The position numbers and the translations under genes were made by a program. A DNA stretch of 47,853 bases. It comes from Jiangella ureilytica. GTDB taxonomy: Bacteria; Actinomycetota; Actinomycetes; Jiangellales; Jiangellaceae. The DNA is taken from assembly GCF_004348545.1 (NCBI RefSeq), contig NZ_SMKL01000044.1:1-47853 (forward strand), written 5' to 3'. A model generated the notes under the pieces. That model was given only the letters and a program-made list of their open reading frames with translations. It did not search any database and had not been told where the DNA came from. Within the stretch, counting starts at the first letter, position 1; each line of letters starts with the position of its first letter. Positions 8,710-18,551 of the stretch are shown in pieces.

Positions 8710-10004
8710 CGCGATCCTCCCGGCTCGCCCGGACCGGACCCGAGCACGCCGTCGATGAATCCGTTCTCGCCCGGTCCGGTCGGGAGAGCGGGCCGGCGGT
8801 CGCGGCCGGCGTACCGCGCGGCGTCACGGCGCGAGGCGGCGACGCGCCGCCGCAGCTGCCGTCGGCTGAGCTGGCCGGGGCCGCGCCCGCCGACGATGCG
8901 CGCGGCGATGAACAGGGTGAGCACGATGACCATCAGGACCGCGGCGGCGCCGAATCCGCGCGAGATGTAGTTCGGCTCGGGCGAGCGCACCAGGTCGAAG
9001 GTGAGCAGCGGCAGCGAGACCATCGGCCCCTCGAGCGGGTTCTGGTTGAGATGCGTCGTCATGCCGGCGGTGAGCAGCACCGGCGACGTCTCGCCGATGC
9101 CGCGGGCGGTGCCCAGGATGACCGACGTGGTCAGCCCGGACCGCGCCGTCGGCAGCGTCACGTGCCAGACGGTGCGCCAGTGGCCGGATCCCAGCCCGTA
9201 GGACGCCTCCTTCAGCGTTCCCGGTACGAGCCGCAGCACGACGTCGGCGGCGCGGATGACGATCGGCAGCATCATCACCGACAGCGCCAGCGCGGCGGCG
9301 AAGCCGGAGAACCCGAAGCCGAGCGCCACCACGACCGTCGCGTAGATGAACAGGCCGGCCACGATCGACGGCAGCGCCGTCATCGCCTCGACGATGGTGC
9401 AGACGAAGCGGCTGTACCGGCCCGGGAACTCGCTGAGGAACACCGCGCACACCAGCCCGATCGGCACGGTGATGACGATCGCTATGGTGATCATGATCAG
9501 CGTGCCCGCCATGCCGTGGAGCACTCCGCCGACCTCGAGCCCTTCGAGCGGCCCGGCGTTGCGCAGGTCCTCGGTATAGAAGTTCCCGTGGGCCATCGAC
9601 TCCCGGCCGCGCCAGAACGTGAACGCGACGACCGAGACGAGCGCCGTCAGCACGACGATCGCCGCGCTGTGCATGACGACGGTCGAGAGCCGGTCGCGCA
9701 CGGCCGGGCCGCTCTCGTCGTAGGACACCAGCAGCGCGTAGAACGCGAGGAACAGCACGTACCCGACGACGACGTAGCCGACCAGGCCGTCGAACGGTGT
9801 CAGCAGCGAGAAGAACAACGTCGCGACGGCCACGGAGGCGAGGGCGGAGCCGATCAGCGCGAGGACGTCGCTGCGGCGCAGCGACGAGGTGCGCCGCAGC
9901 GTCTCGCTCTGTGCCGCAGGCAGCTGCGGCGGCAGCTCCGTGCCGGCCGGGCCCGCATCGACGGCTCCGGGGGCGGTGGGCTCATGAACGGTGGTGACGG
10001 TCAT
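8706..10004 (-). CDS. pstA: phosphate ABC transporter permease PstA
   Basis: A 432-residue inner-membrane permease. Several transmembrane helices surround the binding-protein-dependent permease loop LKEASYGLGSGHWRTVWHVT (EAA-type motif that docks on the ATPase). The N-terminal 45 residues are cytoplasmic and polar, the C-terminus is basic and longer than usual. The start is 4 nt past the pstC stop, and the stop overlaps pstS. No ATPase subunit (pstB) is encoded in the window, so this permease must use an ATPase from elsewhere. Confidence 0.92.
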   Translation of the reverse strand: MTVTTVHEPTAPGAVDAGPAGTELPPQLPAAQSETLRRTSSLRRSDVLALIGSALASVAVATLFFSLLTPFDGLVGYVVVGYVLFLAFYALLVSYDESGPAVRDRLSTVVMHSAAIVVLTALVSVVAFTFWRGRESMAHGNFYTEDLRNAGPLEGLEVGGVLHGMAGTLIMITIAIVITVPIGLVCAVFLSEFPGRYSRFVCTIVEAMTALPSIVAGLFIYATVVVALGFGFSGFAAALALSVMMLPIVIRAADVVLRLVPGTLKEASYGLGSGHWRTVWHVTLPTARSGLTTSVILGTARGIGETSPVLLTAGMTTHLNQNPLEGPMVSLPLLTFDLVRSPEPNYISRGFGAAAVLMVIVLTLFIAARIVGGRGPGQLSRRQLRRRVAASRRDAARYAGRDRRPALPTGPGENGFIDGVLGSGPGEPGGSR

Positions 10005-10008
10005 CGGT

Positions 10009-11022
10009 TCACGCCTCGCTCGCCGCTCCGGACCGGGTGCGCGCCACGATCGACGAGGCCGCGAAGTTGACGACCAGCGTCATGAGGAACAGCGTCAGGC
10101 CGGCCGCCATGAGGGCCGACATGCCGAACTCGGTGGCCTCGCCGAACCGCAGCGCGATGAGGGCGGAGATCGAGTTCGAACCGGTCTGCAGGATGTTGGG
10201 CTGGATCTCGAAGACGGGCGAGATGATCAGATAAACGGCGATCGTCTCACCGAGCGCCCGGCCGAGGCCGAGCATCGACCCGCCGATCATGCCGCCGGTC
10301 CCGAACGGCAGCACGACGGAGCGGACCATGCCCCACCGGGTGGCGCCCAAAGCATAGGCGCCCTCCCGCTCGCCCGGCGGGGCCTGCGAGAACACCTCGC
10401 GCATGATCGAGCAGATGATCGGCGTGATCATCAGGGCGACGACGATGCCGGCGATGAACGTCGACGCCGTGAACACCGACATCGACAGCAGCGGGTCGTG
10501 TGGGTCGAACGCCTCGACCCGGAGGAACGGGATCCAGTCCAGCCAGGTCGCGATCCATCGCGACAGGCCGATGACGTGCGGCTGCAGCAGGTACACGCCC
10601 CAGATGCCGTAGACGATGCTGGGCACCGCCGCCATCAGGTCGACCATGCTGATCAGCGTCTGCTTGAACTGGCGCGGCGCGTACTCGGAGATGTACAGCG
10701 CCGTCCCGATCGCGAGCGGCACCGCGATGGTGATCGCGACCAGCGCGATGAGCACCGTCAGCACCAGCACCGCGGCGACGCCGAAGTTGCCGGAGTCGGG
10801 CTCCCACGTGGTCGTGGTGACGAACGCGCGCACGCCCTCGGCCGACAGCGCCTGCCAGCCGCGGTAGAGCAGGAACAGGCCGACGAGCGACATCACGGCC
10901 AGCACGAGGAAGCCGGCCAGCCGCGAGACGCCGCCGAAGATCTGGTCCGAACGGCCGGTGACGGTGGTCAGCCGGCGCGGAGCGTCGGTCTCGCCCGGGT
11001 CGTGCTGTGCAGTGATGGTCAC
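10009..11022 (-). CDS. pstC: phosphate ABC transporter permease PstC
   Basis: A 337-residue permease. GTG at 11022 is chosen: it forms a GTGA overlap with the upstream stop and gives the normal PstC length. Hydrophobic helices include FLVLAVMSLVGLFLLYRG and VLVLTVLIALVAITIAVPLA. The EAA-type loop EREGAYALGATRWGMVRSVV and the PstC-like GLGRALGETIAVYLI segment are present. Partner of PstA in the membrane channel. Confidence 0.92.
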   Translation of the reverse strand: MTITAQHDPGETDAPRRLTTVTGRSDQIFGGVSRLAGFLVLAVMSLVGLFLLYRGWQALSAEGVRAFVTTTTWEPDSGNFGVAAVLVLTVLIALVAITIAVPLAIGTALYISEYAPRQFKQTLISMVDLMAAVPSIVYGIWGVYLLQPHVIGLSRWIATWLDWIPFLRVEAFDPHDPLLSMSVFTASTFIAGIVVALMITPIICSIMREVFSQAPPGEREGAYALGATRWGMVRSVVLPFGTGGMIGGSMLGLGRALGETIAVYLIISPVFEIQPNILQTGSNSISALIALRFGEATEFGMSALMAAGLTLFLMTLVVNFAASSIVARTRSGAASEA

Positions 11023-11489
11023 AGCGAGCCCACGCTGCTCTGCCGGTCGTGCCGCCCCCGCCCCTCGACCTGCCGGACGCCGTCGACCAGCTGCGCGCCG
11101 GGGACCGCCCCGAGGAAGGTGCGCAGGCTGTACCGGCACTCCCGCTCGCGGTGGTACATCCGCCCGGACCGCGCGACCGGCCGGTCCCCCAGCATGACCC
11201 GCCAGGTCCACATCCCCGTCGCGGTGTCGGTGGCCATCGACGTCTCGAGCTGCTCGACGCCCTGCTGCAGGATGCCGACGTCGGAGCGCCCGGCGGCATA
11301 GCTGTCCCAGACCCGGAAGCTGCGGCCGAGCTCGCGGTTGTTCGGCGAGGCCAGCAGCCAGGCGAAGCACACCGCCGCGGCGCTCGCCCGCCGCGCCGGG
11401 TCCGGCTCGGCGTTGCGGCCCCAGCTGGGACTGCGCGACCGGTCCGGGTCGTGCAGGGCAAGGAAGATGAAACGAGCTGAGCGCACCAC
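11019..11489 (-). CDS. uncharacterised protein, first gene of the pst operon
   Basis: About 156 residues from GTG 11489 (GTG 11486 is also possible); AGGGGGTGGC precedes it. I do not recognise the family. It is soluble and basic, with no signal peptide or helix clearly visible, a WLLASPNNRELGRSFRVW segment and a two-tryptophan MWTWRVMLGD segment, then REREC. It overlaps pstC by GTGA, so it is translated with the permease and probably belongs to the system, for example as an adaptor or sensor. That role is a guess. Confidence 0.6.
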   Translation of the reverse strand: MVRSARFIFLALHDPDRSRSPSWGRNAEPDPARRASAAAVCFAWLLASPNNRELGRSFRVWDSYAAGRSDVGILQQGVEQLETSMATDTATGMWTWRVMLGDRPVARSGRMYHRERECRYSLRTFLGAVPGAQLVDGVRQVEGRGRHDRQSSVGSL

Positions 11490-11653
11490 GCCACCCCCTC
11501 GACGTGGCGCGGGCGCCACCGCCGGTGATCCGTCAGAGCTCTGGCGCGAGGTGCGCCGTCGGGGGTGACTCTGCTGGGTATGCGTTGCATCTCGACCAGG
11601 CCTACATGTACGCCGGACATGCGACAGGTGAAGAGGATCTACCCGTTTCGACC

Positions 11654-11691
11654 ACCTTTCCGACGACAATTCGTCATCAGGCCGGAAAGGT
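11654..11691. promoter_or_regulatory. nested dyad upstream of the pst operon
   Basis: Outer arms ACCTTTCCG (11654-11662) and CGGAAAGGT (11683-11691) are a perfect 9-bp inverted repeat. Within the 20-nt spacer an inner inverted repeat pairs GACGA (11662-11666) with TCGTC (11671-11675). It lies about 165-200 bp before the first gene, where an activator or repressor could bind. It could alternatively act as a hairpin in RNA. Confidence 0.5.
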
Positions 11692-11726
11692 CACGAGCCA
11701 AGATCAAGATGGCTGCTGACCTGCGA

Positions 11727-11760
11727 CGGTTCGCTACATCGTGACGATGTAGCGGTTCGC
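11727..11760. promoter_or_regulatory. 10-bp palindrome flanked by direct repeats
   Basis: CGCTACATCG (11732-11741), TGA, CGATGTAGCG (11745-11754) is a perfect 10-bp-arm palindrome. An 8-bp direct repeat CGGTTCGC (11727-11734 and 11753-11760) brackets it. The moderate GC content and lack of a T-run make an operator more likely than a terminator, but a glnD terminator 80 bp past its stop cannot be excluded. Confidence 0.5.
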
Positions 11761-11834
11761 TCCGCCGCGTAGGAGAGCGGTCTCATCTGAGCTCTCATCG
11801 TACGCCGCACGGCCCCGGAAAGGGACGTCATTCG

Positions 11835-14225
11835 TCACGGCGACGGCGTCACGTCGTCTCCGTCGTCACCACCGACCGCGGCCGTGGCGGCGGCGACCGC
11901 CGCATCCTCGGCCGCCGCGGACAGCGGCGCGCCGGCGTCGTCGACCAGGTAGAAGACGTCGATCGCCTCCGAGCCCAGCGTCTCGACGACGGCGGCGCGG
12001 ATGGCCACCCCGGCCGCGCTGACCGCCGTCGCCACGCGGTGCAACAGGCCGGGCTCGTCGTGCGCCCGCACCTCGAGCACCGTCGCATCGGCCGACACCG
12101 AGCGCAGCAGCTCGACCCGCGGCCGCGCGTGCACGATCACCCGGCCGCGCCACTCCGCCGCCCGCGCCGCCAGCCGTTCCCGCAGATCCAGACTGCCTCC
12201 GAGGGCCCGGCCGACGTCCTCGCGCAGGCGGACCTCGTCCGGCCCGCCGCCGCGGCGGGGCACGACCCGCCAGACCAGCACGGCAGTGTCGCCGACGGTG
12301 TAGGCGCCGGCCGTGCGCACGTCCAGCCGGTGCAGCGCCAGCACTCCGGCGACGGTCCCGAGCAGTCCCCGTCGAGCGGGTGCGACAACGGTGACGACGG
12401 CGAGACCGTGACCGCCGCCGTCGCCGTCGCCGTCGGCCGGTGAAGGCGCCGGCGCCACCCGAACCGCCAACTCCCCCGCGGCCGCGAGCGCCGCCTGCTC
12501 CGGGGTCAGCCGGGCCAGGGCCGGCGGCGCCGAGCCGGCCAGGACCCGCCGGGTCCGCTCGACGAGGTCGCCGACCAGCCGGGCCCGCAGCGGCGACCAG
12601 GCGACCGGCCCTGCGGCGGTCGCGTCGGCCTCGGTCAGGCACGCCAGCAGGTCGAGGAACTCGCGGGTGCCGACGGCGTCGACGACGGTGGCGAGCGTGG
12701 CGGGGTCGTCGGGGTCGCGCCGGGTCGCCGTCTCGGGCAGCAGCAGGTGATGGCGGACCAGCCGGCCGAGCGTCGCGCAGTCGGCGTCGGTCAGGCCGAG
12801 CCGCGCCCCGAGCTTGACGGCGATCTGCTCGCCCGCCTCTGAGTGGTCGCCCTTGACGCCCTTGCCGAGGTCGTGCACCAGGGCGGCGAGCAGCAGCAGG
12901 TCCGGCCGGGCGACCCGGCGGGTCAGCCGCGACGCCACCAGAGCGGTCTCGACCAGGTGGCGGTCGACGGTGTGCCGGTGCACCGGGGTGCGGGTCGCCT
13001 TGTAACGGATCCGCTCCCACTCGGGGAACCAGCGCACGACCAGGCCGGCCGCCTCCAGCGAGTCCCAGACCGGCACGATACCCGGGCCGGCGCCGAGCAG
13101 GCTGACCAGTGCGTCGCGGGCCGAGGCCGGCCACGGCTCCGGCAGCGGCGGGCACTCGGCGGCCAGCCGGGCCAGTGTCTGCGGGCTCAGCACGATGCCG
13201 GCCTGGGCGGCCGCGGCAGCGGACCGCAGCGGCAGGACGGCGTCGCGGTCCGGCTTGACGTCGCGCGACAGCACCGCCTCGCCGTCGTACTCGTCGATGC
13301 CGTCGGCGAGCGGCCGGCGCACCAGCTGCTGACGCCGTCCGCGCCGCTGCCGCCCGGCGAGGGTGCGCTCGACATCGCGCCAGGTGACGTCGGAGGCGTA
13401 GGCGATGGTGCGGCCGGCCTCGGCGACCCGGCGCAGCATCGCGTCGGCGCCGGGCAGCCCGAGCCGCACCGCGACGTCGTCCTGGTCCTCGAAGAGCAGC
13501 CGGTCCTGCCGCCGTCCCGTCGCCCGGTGCAGCGCGTCGCGGACCGTGAGCAGCCACTGCCGGGCGACGTCGACGGTGCCGGTGCGCGGTCGGTCGGCGA
13601 TCCATGACGCCGTCACCGCTCGCAGCGCCAGCGTGTCGCGCAGCCCGCCGTACGCCTGCACGAGGTCCGGCTCGAGCAGGTGGGCCAGCTCGCCGACGCT
13701 CGCGGCGCGATCGCGGCACATGGCCTCGAGCTCCGGCAGCCGGGTGCCGGCCTGCTTGCGCCAGCCGTCGCGGGCGTCGGAGCGCAGCTTCTCCGTCAGC
13801 GCGTCGTCACCGGCCACGTGCCGGGCGTCGATGAGGCCGAGCGCCACCTTGAGGTCGTGGCCGGCCATGTCGAGCGCCTGGTCGAGCGTGCGCACCGAAT
13901 GGTCCAGCGCCAGGCCCGCGTCCCAGATCGGGTAGAACAGCGCGTCGGCGACGGCGCCCGGGTCGCCGCGGCGGTTCACCAGCAGCAGCACGTCGAGGTC
14001 GCTGCCGGGCAGCAGCTCCTGCCGCCCGTACCCGCCGACGGCGACCAGCGCGAAGCCGCGGCGGACCTTGGCCGGCACGTCGGCGAACAGCCGCGCCAGC
14101 CACCCGTCGGCGAGCTCGGACAGCGTCAGCGCGCGCTGGGCGGCACCGAGCGTGTCGTCGTCGACGATCGCCTTCCGCAGGGCGAGGAACCGCTCGGCGG
14201 AAGGCGACCGCGTCGTGACGGACAT
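11835..14225 (-). CDS. glnD: [protein-PII] nucleotidyltransferase GlnD
   Basis: A 796-residue four-domain sensor. The nucleotidyltransferase motif GGYGRQELLPGSDLDV is at residues 64-79, the HD hydrolase motif LAALVHDLGKG is near 445-455, and two ACT domains fill the end (RRGLLGTVAGVLAL and DEPGLLHRVATAV). It modifies and demodifies PII in response to glutamine; in actinobacteria the modification is adenylylation or uridylylation at the T-loop Tyr. It starts 3 nt past the glnB stop, completing the amtB-glnB-glnD operon. Length is normal for the actinobacterial family. Confidence 0.95.
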   Translation of the reverse strand: MSVTTRSPSAERFLALRKAIVDDDTLGAAQRALTLSELADGWLARLFADVPAKVRRGFALVAVGGYGRQELLPGSDLDVLLLVNRRGDPGAVADALFYPIWDAGLALDHSVRTLDQALDMAGHDLKVALGLIDARHVAGDDALTEKLRSDARDGWRKQAGTRLPELEAMCRDRAASVGELAHLLEPDLVQAYGGLRDTLALRAVTASWIADRPRTGTVDVARQWLLTVRDALHRATGRRQDRLLFEDQDDVAVRLGLPGADAMLRRVAEAGRTIAYASDVTWRDVERTLAGRQRRGRRQQLVRRPLADGIDEYDGEAVLSRDVKPDRDAVLPLRSAAAAAQAGIVLSPQTLARLAAECPPLPEPWPASARDALVSLLGAGPGIVPVWDSLEAAGLVVRWFPEWERIRYKATRTPVHRHTVDRHLVETALVASRLTRRVARPDLLLLAALVHDLGKGVKGDHSEAGEQIAVKLGARLGLTDADCATLGRLVRHHLLLPETATRRDPDDPATLATVVDAVGTREFLDLLACLTEADATAAGPVAWSPLRARLVGDLVERTRRVLAGSAPPALARLTPEQAALAAAGELAVRVAPAPSPADGDGDGGGHGLAVVTVVAPARRGLLGTVAGVLALHRLDVRTAGAYTVGDTAVLVWRVVPRRGGGPDEVRLREDVGRALGGSLDLRERLAARAAEWRGRVIVHARPRVELLRSVSADATVLEVRAHDEPGLLHRVATAVSAAGVAIRAAVVETLGSEAIDVFYLVDDAGAPLSAAAEDAAVAAATAAVGGDDGDDVTPSP

Positions 14226-14228
14226 GCG

Positions 14229-15873
<1,645 letters not shown>

Positions 15874-15949
15874 CGATGGCTCCTAGCCGAGTCGGAACGC
15901 CGGTCCCGTCTCCTGGGCCGGCACGTCCCTGTGATCGTGGCCACCCGTC

Positions 15950-15987
15950 GTTACTCGAACGTGCGGCGACCATTACGACCACGTGAC
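15950..15987 (-). promoter_or_regulatory. GlnR-type operator upstream of amtB
   Basis: Read on the minus strand: GTCAC-n6-GTAAT-n6-CGCAC-n6-GTAAC, four 5-bp half-sites each separated by exactly 6 nt. The published actinobacterial GlnR box is gTnAC-n6-GaAAC repeated with the same spacing. Half-sites 1 and 4 fit well, 2 and 3 partly. amtB-glnB-glnD is a standard GlnR target, so the assignment rests on both motif and context. Confidence 0.7.
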
Positions 15988-16036
15988 AGAGGTGCCCTGC
16001 GCGTTACGACTGCGTGAACGGCCATGGGCCACCCGC

Positions 16037-17059
16037 TCATGGGAGCGGAGCGGTGGAGCTGCGCTCGACGAGGGTGGTGGCCAGCTCGAAGTGGTGGGTG
16101 TCGGGGCGCTGGCCCTGCGCGAGCAGGAGCAGGGTCCGCAGCGCCACCCGGCCCATCTCGCGCATCGGCTGGCGCACCGTCGTGAGCTGGGGCGACGTCC
16201 AGGCGGCGGCGTAGGTGTCGTCGAAGCCGACGATGCTCAGGTCTTCGGGCAGGCGCAGCCCGCGCCGCCGGGCCTCTTCCATGACGCCCAGGGCGGAGGC
16301 GTCGCAGCCGGCCACGATGGCCGTCGGCGGCTGGGGGAGGTCGAGCAGGCGGCCGGCCATCGCGCGGCCGTCCTCGTGGCTGAAGCCCACCTGCAGGATC
16401 AGCGCGTCGTCGACCGCCAGGCCACGGCTGCTCAGAGCGGCGAGGTGCCCGTGCAGCCGCTGCTGTGCCGGCCGCGACGCGGGCAGGCCGCCGGCGAACC
16501 CGATGCGCCGGTGCCCCAGCCCCAGCAGGTGCTCCGTCGCCTGCAGCCCGCCGGACCAGTTGGTGGCGCTCACGCTGACCAGCTGGTCGGTGGTGCTCGG
16601 GTCGATCGACACGGGGTCGATGGCGACCAGGCCGAGCCCGGCGTCGGCGCAGGCGCGGACCTGCTCGGACCGGACCTCTGTCGTCACGACGATGAGGCCC
16701 ACGTGGCCCTTGGCGGCCAGCCCGCGGAACCACGCCGGCGTCAACGCGTCGGGCGACCCCGCGAGGTGCGTCACCACGACGTCCACACCCTGCTCGATGC
16801 CTGCCGACACGACACCGGACAGGACCTGCGCGGAATACAGGTTCACGAACGCGTCGAAGAGGACGGTGACGGTCGGCGTGGTGTCGTGCACGCGACGCCC
16901 GGTGCTGGGAACGTAGCCGAGCGACGCGATGGTGTCCTGCACCCGCGCCCGGGTGGCGGACGACACGTCGCCGCGGCCGTTCAGCACCTTCGACACCGTG
17001 GCCTTCGACACGCCGGCGACCCGTGCGACGGTGTCGAGTGTCGGCCGCTCTCCTCGCAT
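16037..17059 (-). CDS. LacI-family transcriptional regulator
   Basis: A 340-residue repressor-type protein. The N-terminal LacI helix-turn-helix TVARVAGVSKATVSKVLNGR is followed by a periplasmic-binding-like effector domain ending with the FDDTYAAAWTSPQLTTVRQP segment. It is divergent from the sugar transporter and GH3 operon, so it probably controls that operon and senses its sugar. A perfect CCGAAA-n3-TTTCGG palindrome lies 5-19 bp before its own start, which suggests autoregulation. Confidence 0.93.
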   Translation of the reverse strand: MRGERPTLDTVARVAGVSKATVSKVLNGRGDVSSATRARVQDTIASLGYVPSTGRRVHDTTPTVTVLFDAFVNLYSAQVLSGVVSAGIEQGVDVVVTHLAGSPDALTPAWFRGLAAKGHVGLIVVTTEVRSEQVRACADAGLGLVAIDPVSIDPSTTDQLVSVSATNWSGGLQATEHLLGLGHRRIGFAGGLPASRPAQQRLHGHLAALSSRGLAVDDALILQVGFSHEDGRAMAGRLLDLPQPPTAIVAGCDASALGVMEEARRRGLRLPEDLSIVGFDDTYAAAWTSPQLTTVRQPMREMGRVALRTLLLLAQGQRPDTHHFELATTLVERSSTAPLP

Positions 17060-17063
17060 GAGT

Positions 17064-17078
17064 CCGAAACTATTTCGG
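17064..17078. promoter_or_regulatory. candidate LacI-family operator O1
   Basis: CCGAAA (17064-17069), CTA, TTTCGG (17073-17078) is a perfect inverted repeat just upstream of the lacI-type start, overlapping its ribosome-binding area. The CGAAA/TTTCG arms are shared with the second element at 17154-17177. Confidence 0.65.
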
Positions 17079-17114
17079 CGTCACCACCGTTGTCAACCCG
17101 TAACGAACCGCCGA

Positions 17115-17143
17115 TTGACGGGCTCACCATGCCTCGTTACTGT
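17115..17143 (+). promoter_or_regulatory. promoter of the sugar-uptake/GH3 operon
   Basis: TTGACG (17115-17120) and TACTGT (17138-17143) are separated by exactly 17 bp, a housekeeping-sigma-type promoter. Transcription would start near 17150, about 48 bp before the first ATG and just at the edge of operator O2. Confidence 0.65.
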
Positions 17144-17153
17144 CACCGACATC

Positions 17154-17177
17154 CGAAACACCGTCGTAAATGTTTCG
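17154..17177. promoter_or_regulatory. candidate LacI-family operator O2
   Basis: CGAAACA (17154-17160) and TGTTTCG (17171-17177) form a 7-bp inverted repeat with a 10-nt spacer, located immediately after the predicted transcription start, a position suited to repression. The arms match those of O1. Confidence 0.6.
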
Positions 17178-17197
17178 AACGAGGACGGGATGGGGCA

Positions 17198-18550
17198 ATG
17201 AGGCACACCAGACTTCGGGCCGTGACGACCGCGGCGCTCGCGGCCGCGACGGCACTCACACTGGCAGCGTGCGGGGGCGCGAGCCCCGGCGACTCGACCG
17301 ACGGCAGCACGAGCGGCTCCGATGGCGGCAGCGGCGACGGCGATCAGAGCGCCGTCGGTGGCGAGGCCAGCGCGTGGATCCTCACCGGCGGCGGCTGGCC
17401 GGTCACGGCCGCCTCGTTCGAGCGCTGGAACGAGGGCAACCCCGACCAGACGATCACGGTCGAGGAGTTCGAGAACGACGCGTTCAAGGAGAAGATCCGC
17501 ACGTCGGTCGGCTCGGGCGAGGCGCCGACGCTGATCATGAACTGGACCGGCGGCACCCTCGCCGACTACGTCGCGGGCGGTCAGGTCGACGACATCACCG
17601 CCGAGACCGAGGACCTCGTCAGCCGCGTCATGCCGTCCGTCGCCCAGAACGGCGTCGTCGACGGCGCCACCTACGCGGTCCCGATGAACGACGTCCAGCC
17701 GGTCATCCTCTACTACAACGAGGACGTGTTCGCCCAGGCCGGCATCGAGGTCCCGACCACCTGGCAGGAGACGCTCGACGCCGTCGCGACCCTCAGCGAC
17801 GCCGGCATCATCCCGTTCTCGCTGGCCGGGCAGAGCGTCTGGCCCGAGCTCATGTGGATCCAGTACCTCACCGACCGCATCGGCGGCCCCGAGGTCTTCC
17901 AGGCGGTGCTCGACGGCGAGCCCGACGCCTGGTCCGACCCCGCGATCCTCGAGGCGCTCACGAAGATCCAGGAGCTGGTCGACGCCGGCGGCTTCGGCGA
18001 CGCGTTCGCCTCCGTCGCCGCCGACCAGAGCGCCGACGCCGCGCTGGTGCACACCGGCCGCGCCGCGATGCTGCTGCAGGGCAGCTGGCTCTACGCGACC
18101 TTCCACGCCGACAACCCCGAGTTCGCGACCTCTGCGCTGGGCTTCACGACGTTCCCGACCATCGAGGGCGGCTCCGGCGACCCGGCGAACATCGTCGGCA
18201 ACCCGGCCAACTTCTGGTCCATCTCGGCGTCGGCGAGCGACGAGGCCAAGCAGACCGCCCTGGACTACCTCAACGAGTTCGTCTACGACGAGGACCAGCT
18301 GACGGCCATGCTCGACGCCGGCAGCGTCCCGCCGGTCGCGGGCCTGGAGGACCGGATCGCGCAGAGCGACGACGCGGAGTACCTGGAGTTCGCCTACGGC
18401 ATGGTCCAGGACGCCCCGCACTTCCAGCTCTCGTGGGACCAGGCGCTCCCGTCCGACCAGGCGCAGGAGCTGCTGACCAACCTCAGCCAGATCTTCCTCG
18501 GCGAGATCACCCCGCAGCAGTTCGTCGACGCGATGAACGCCATTCTCTGA
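17198..18550 (+). CDS. sugar ABC transporter substrate-binding lipoprotein
   Basis: A 450-residue family-1 solute-binding protein. ATG 17198 follows a GGGATGGGG region. The lipobox LTLAAC places the lipidated Cys at residue 25, followed by a Ser/Gly/Asp-rich tether (to about residue 55). The mature part has ERWNEGNP, the MNDVQPVILYYNEDVFAQAGI motif and a C-terminal FLGEITPQQFVDAMNAI, typical of oligosaccharide-binding proteins. First gene of a four-gene operon with two permeases and a GH3 enzyme; the ATPase (an MsiK-like shared subunit in actinobacteria) is absent here, as usual. Confidence 0.93.
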   Translation: MRHTRLRAVTTAALAAATALTLAACGGASPGDSTDGSTSGSDGGSGDGDQSAVGGEASAWILTGGGWPVTAASFERWNEGNPDQTITVEEFENDAFKEKIRTSVGSGEAPTLIMNWTGGTLADYVAGGQVDDITAETEDLVSRVMPSVAQNGVVDGATYAVPMNDVQPVILYYNEDVFAQAGIEVPTTWQETLDAVATLSDAGIIPFSLAGQSVWPELMWIQYLTDRIGGPEVFQAVLDGEPDAWSDPAILEALTKIQELVDAGGFGDAFASVAADQSADAALVHTGRAAMLLQGSWLYATFHADNPEFATSALGFTTFPTIEGGSGDPANIVGNPANFWSISASASDEAKQTALDYLNEFVYDEDQLTAMLDAGSVPPVAGLEDRIAQSDDAEYLEFAYGMVQDAPHFQLSWDQALPSDQAQELLTNLSQIFLGEITPQQFVDAMNAIL

Positions 18551-18551
18551 G

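Larger units (their letters stand above)
11490..11834. other. regulatory gap between glnD end and pst operon
   Basis: A 345-bp stretch without a supported gene. It holds the 3' end of glnD transcription and the promoter region for the pst/WxL operon. Two symmetric elements (11654-11691 and 11727-11760) are listed separately. I found no convincing pair of 11-nt PHO-box repeats (GTTCACC-like). Confidence 0.7.

Noticed and set aside
15983-17197. N-terminal extension of the sugar-binding lipoprotein
   Set aside because: It is antisense to the LacI gene; the lipobox and promoter place the start at 17198.
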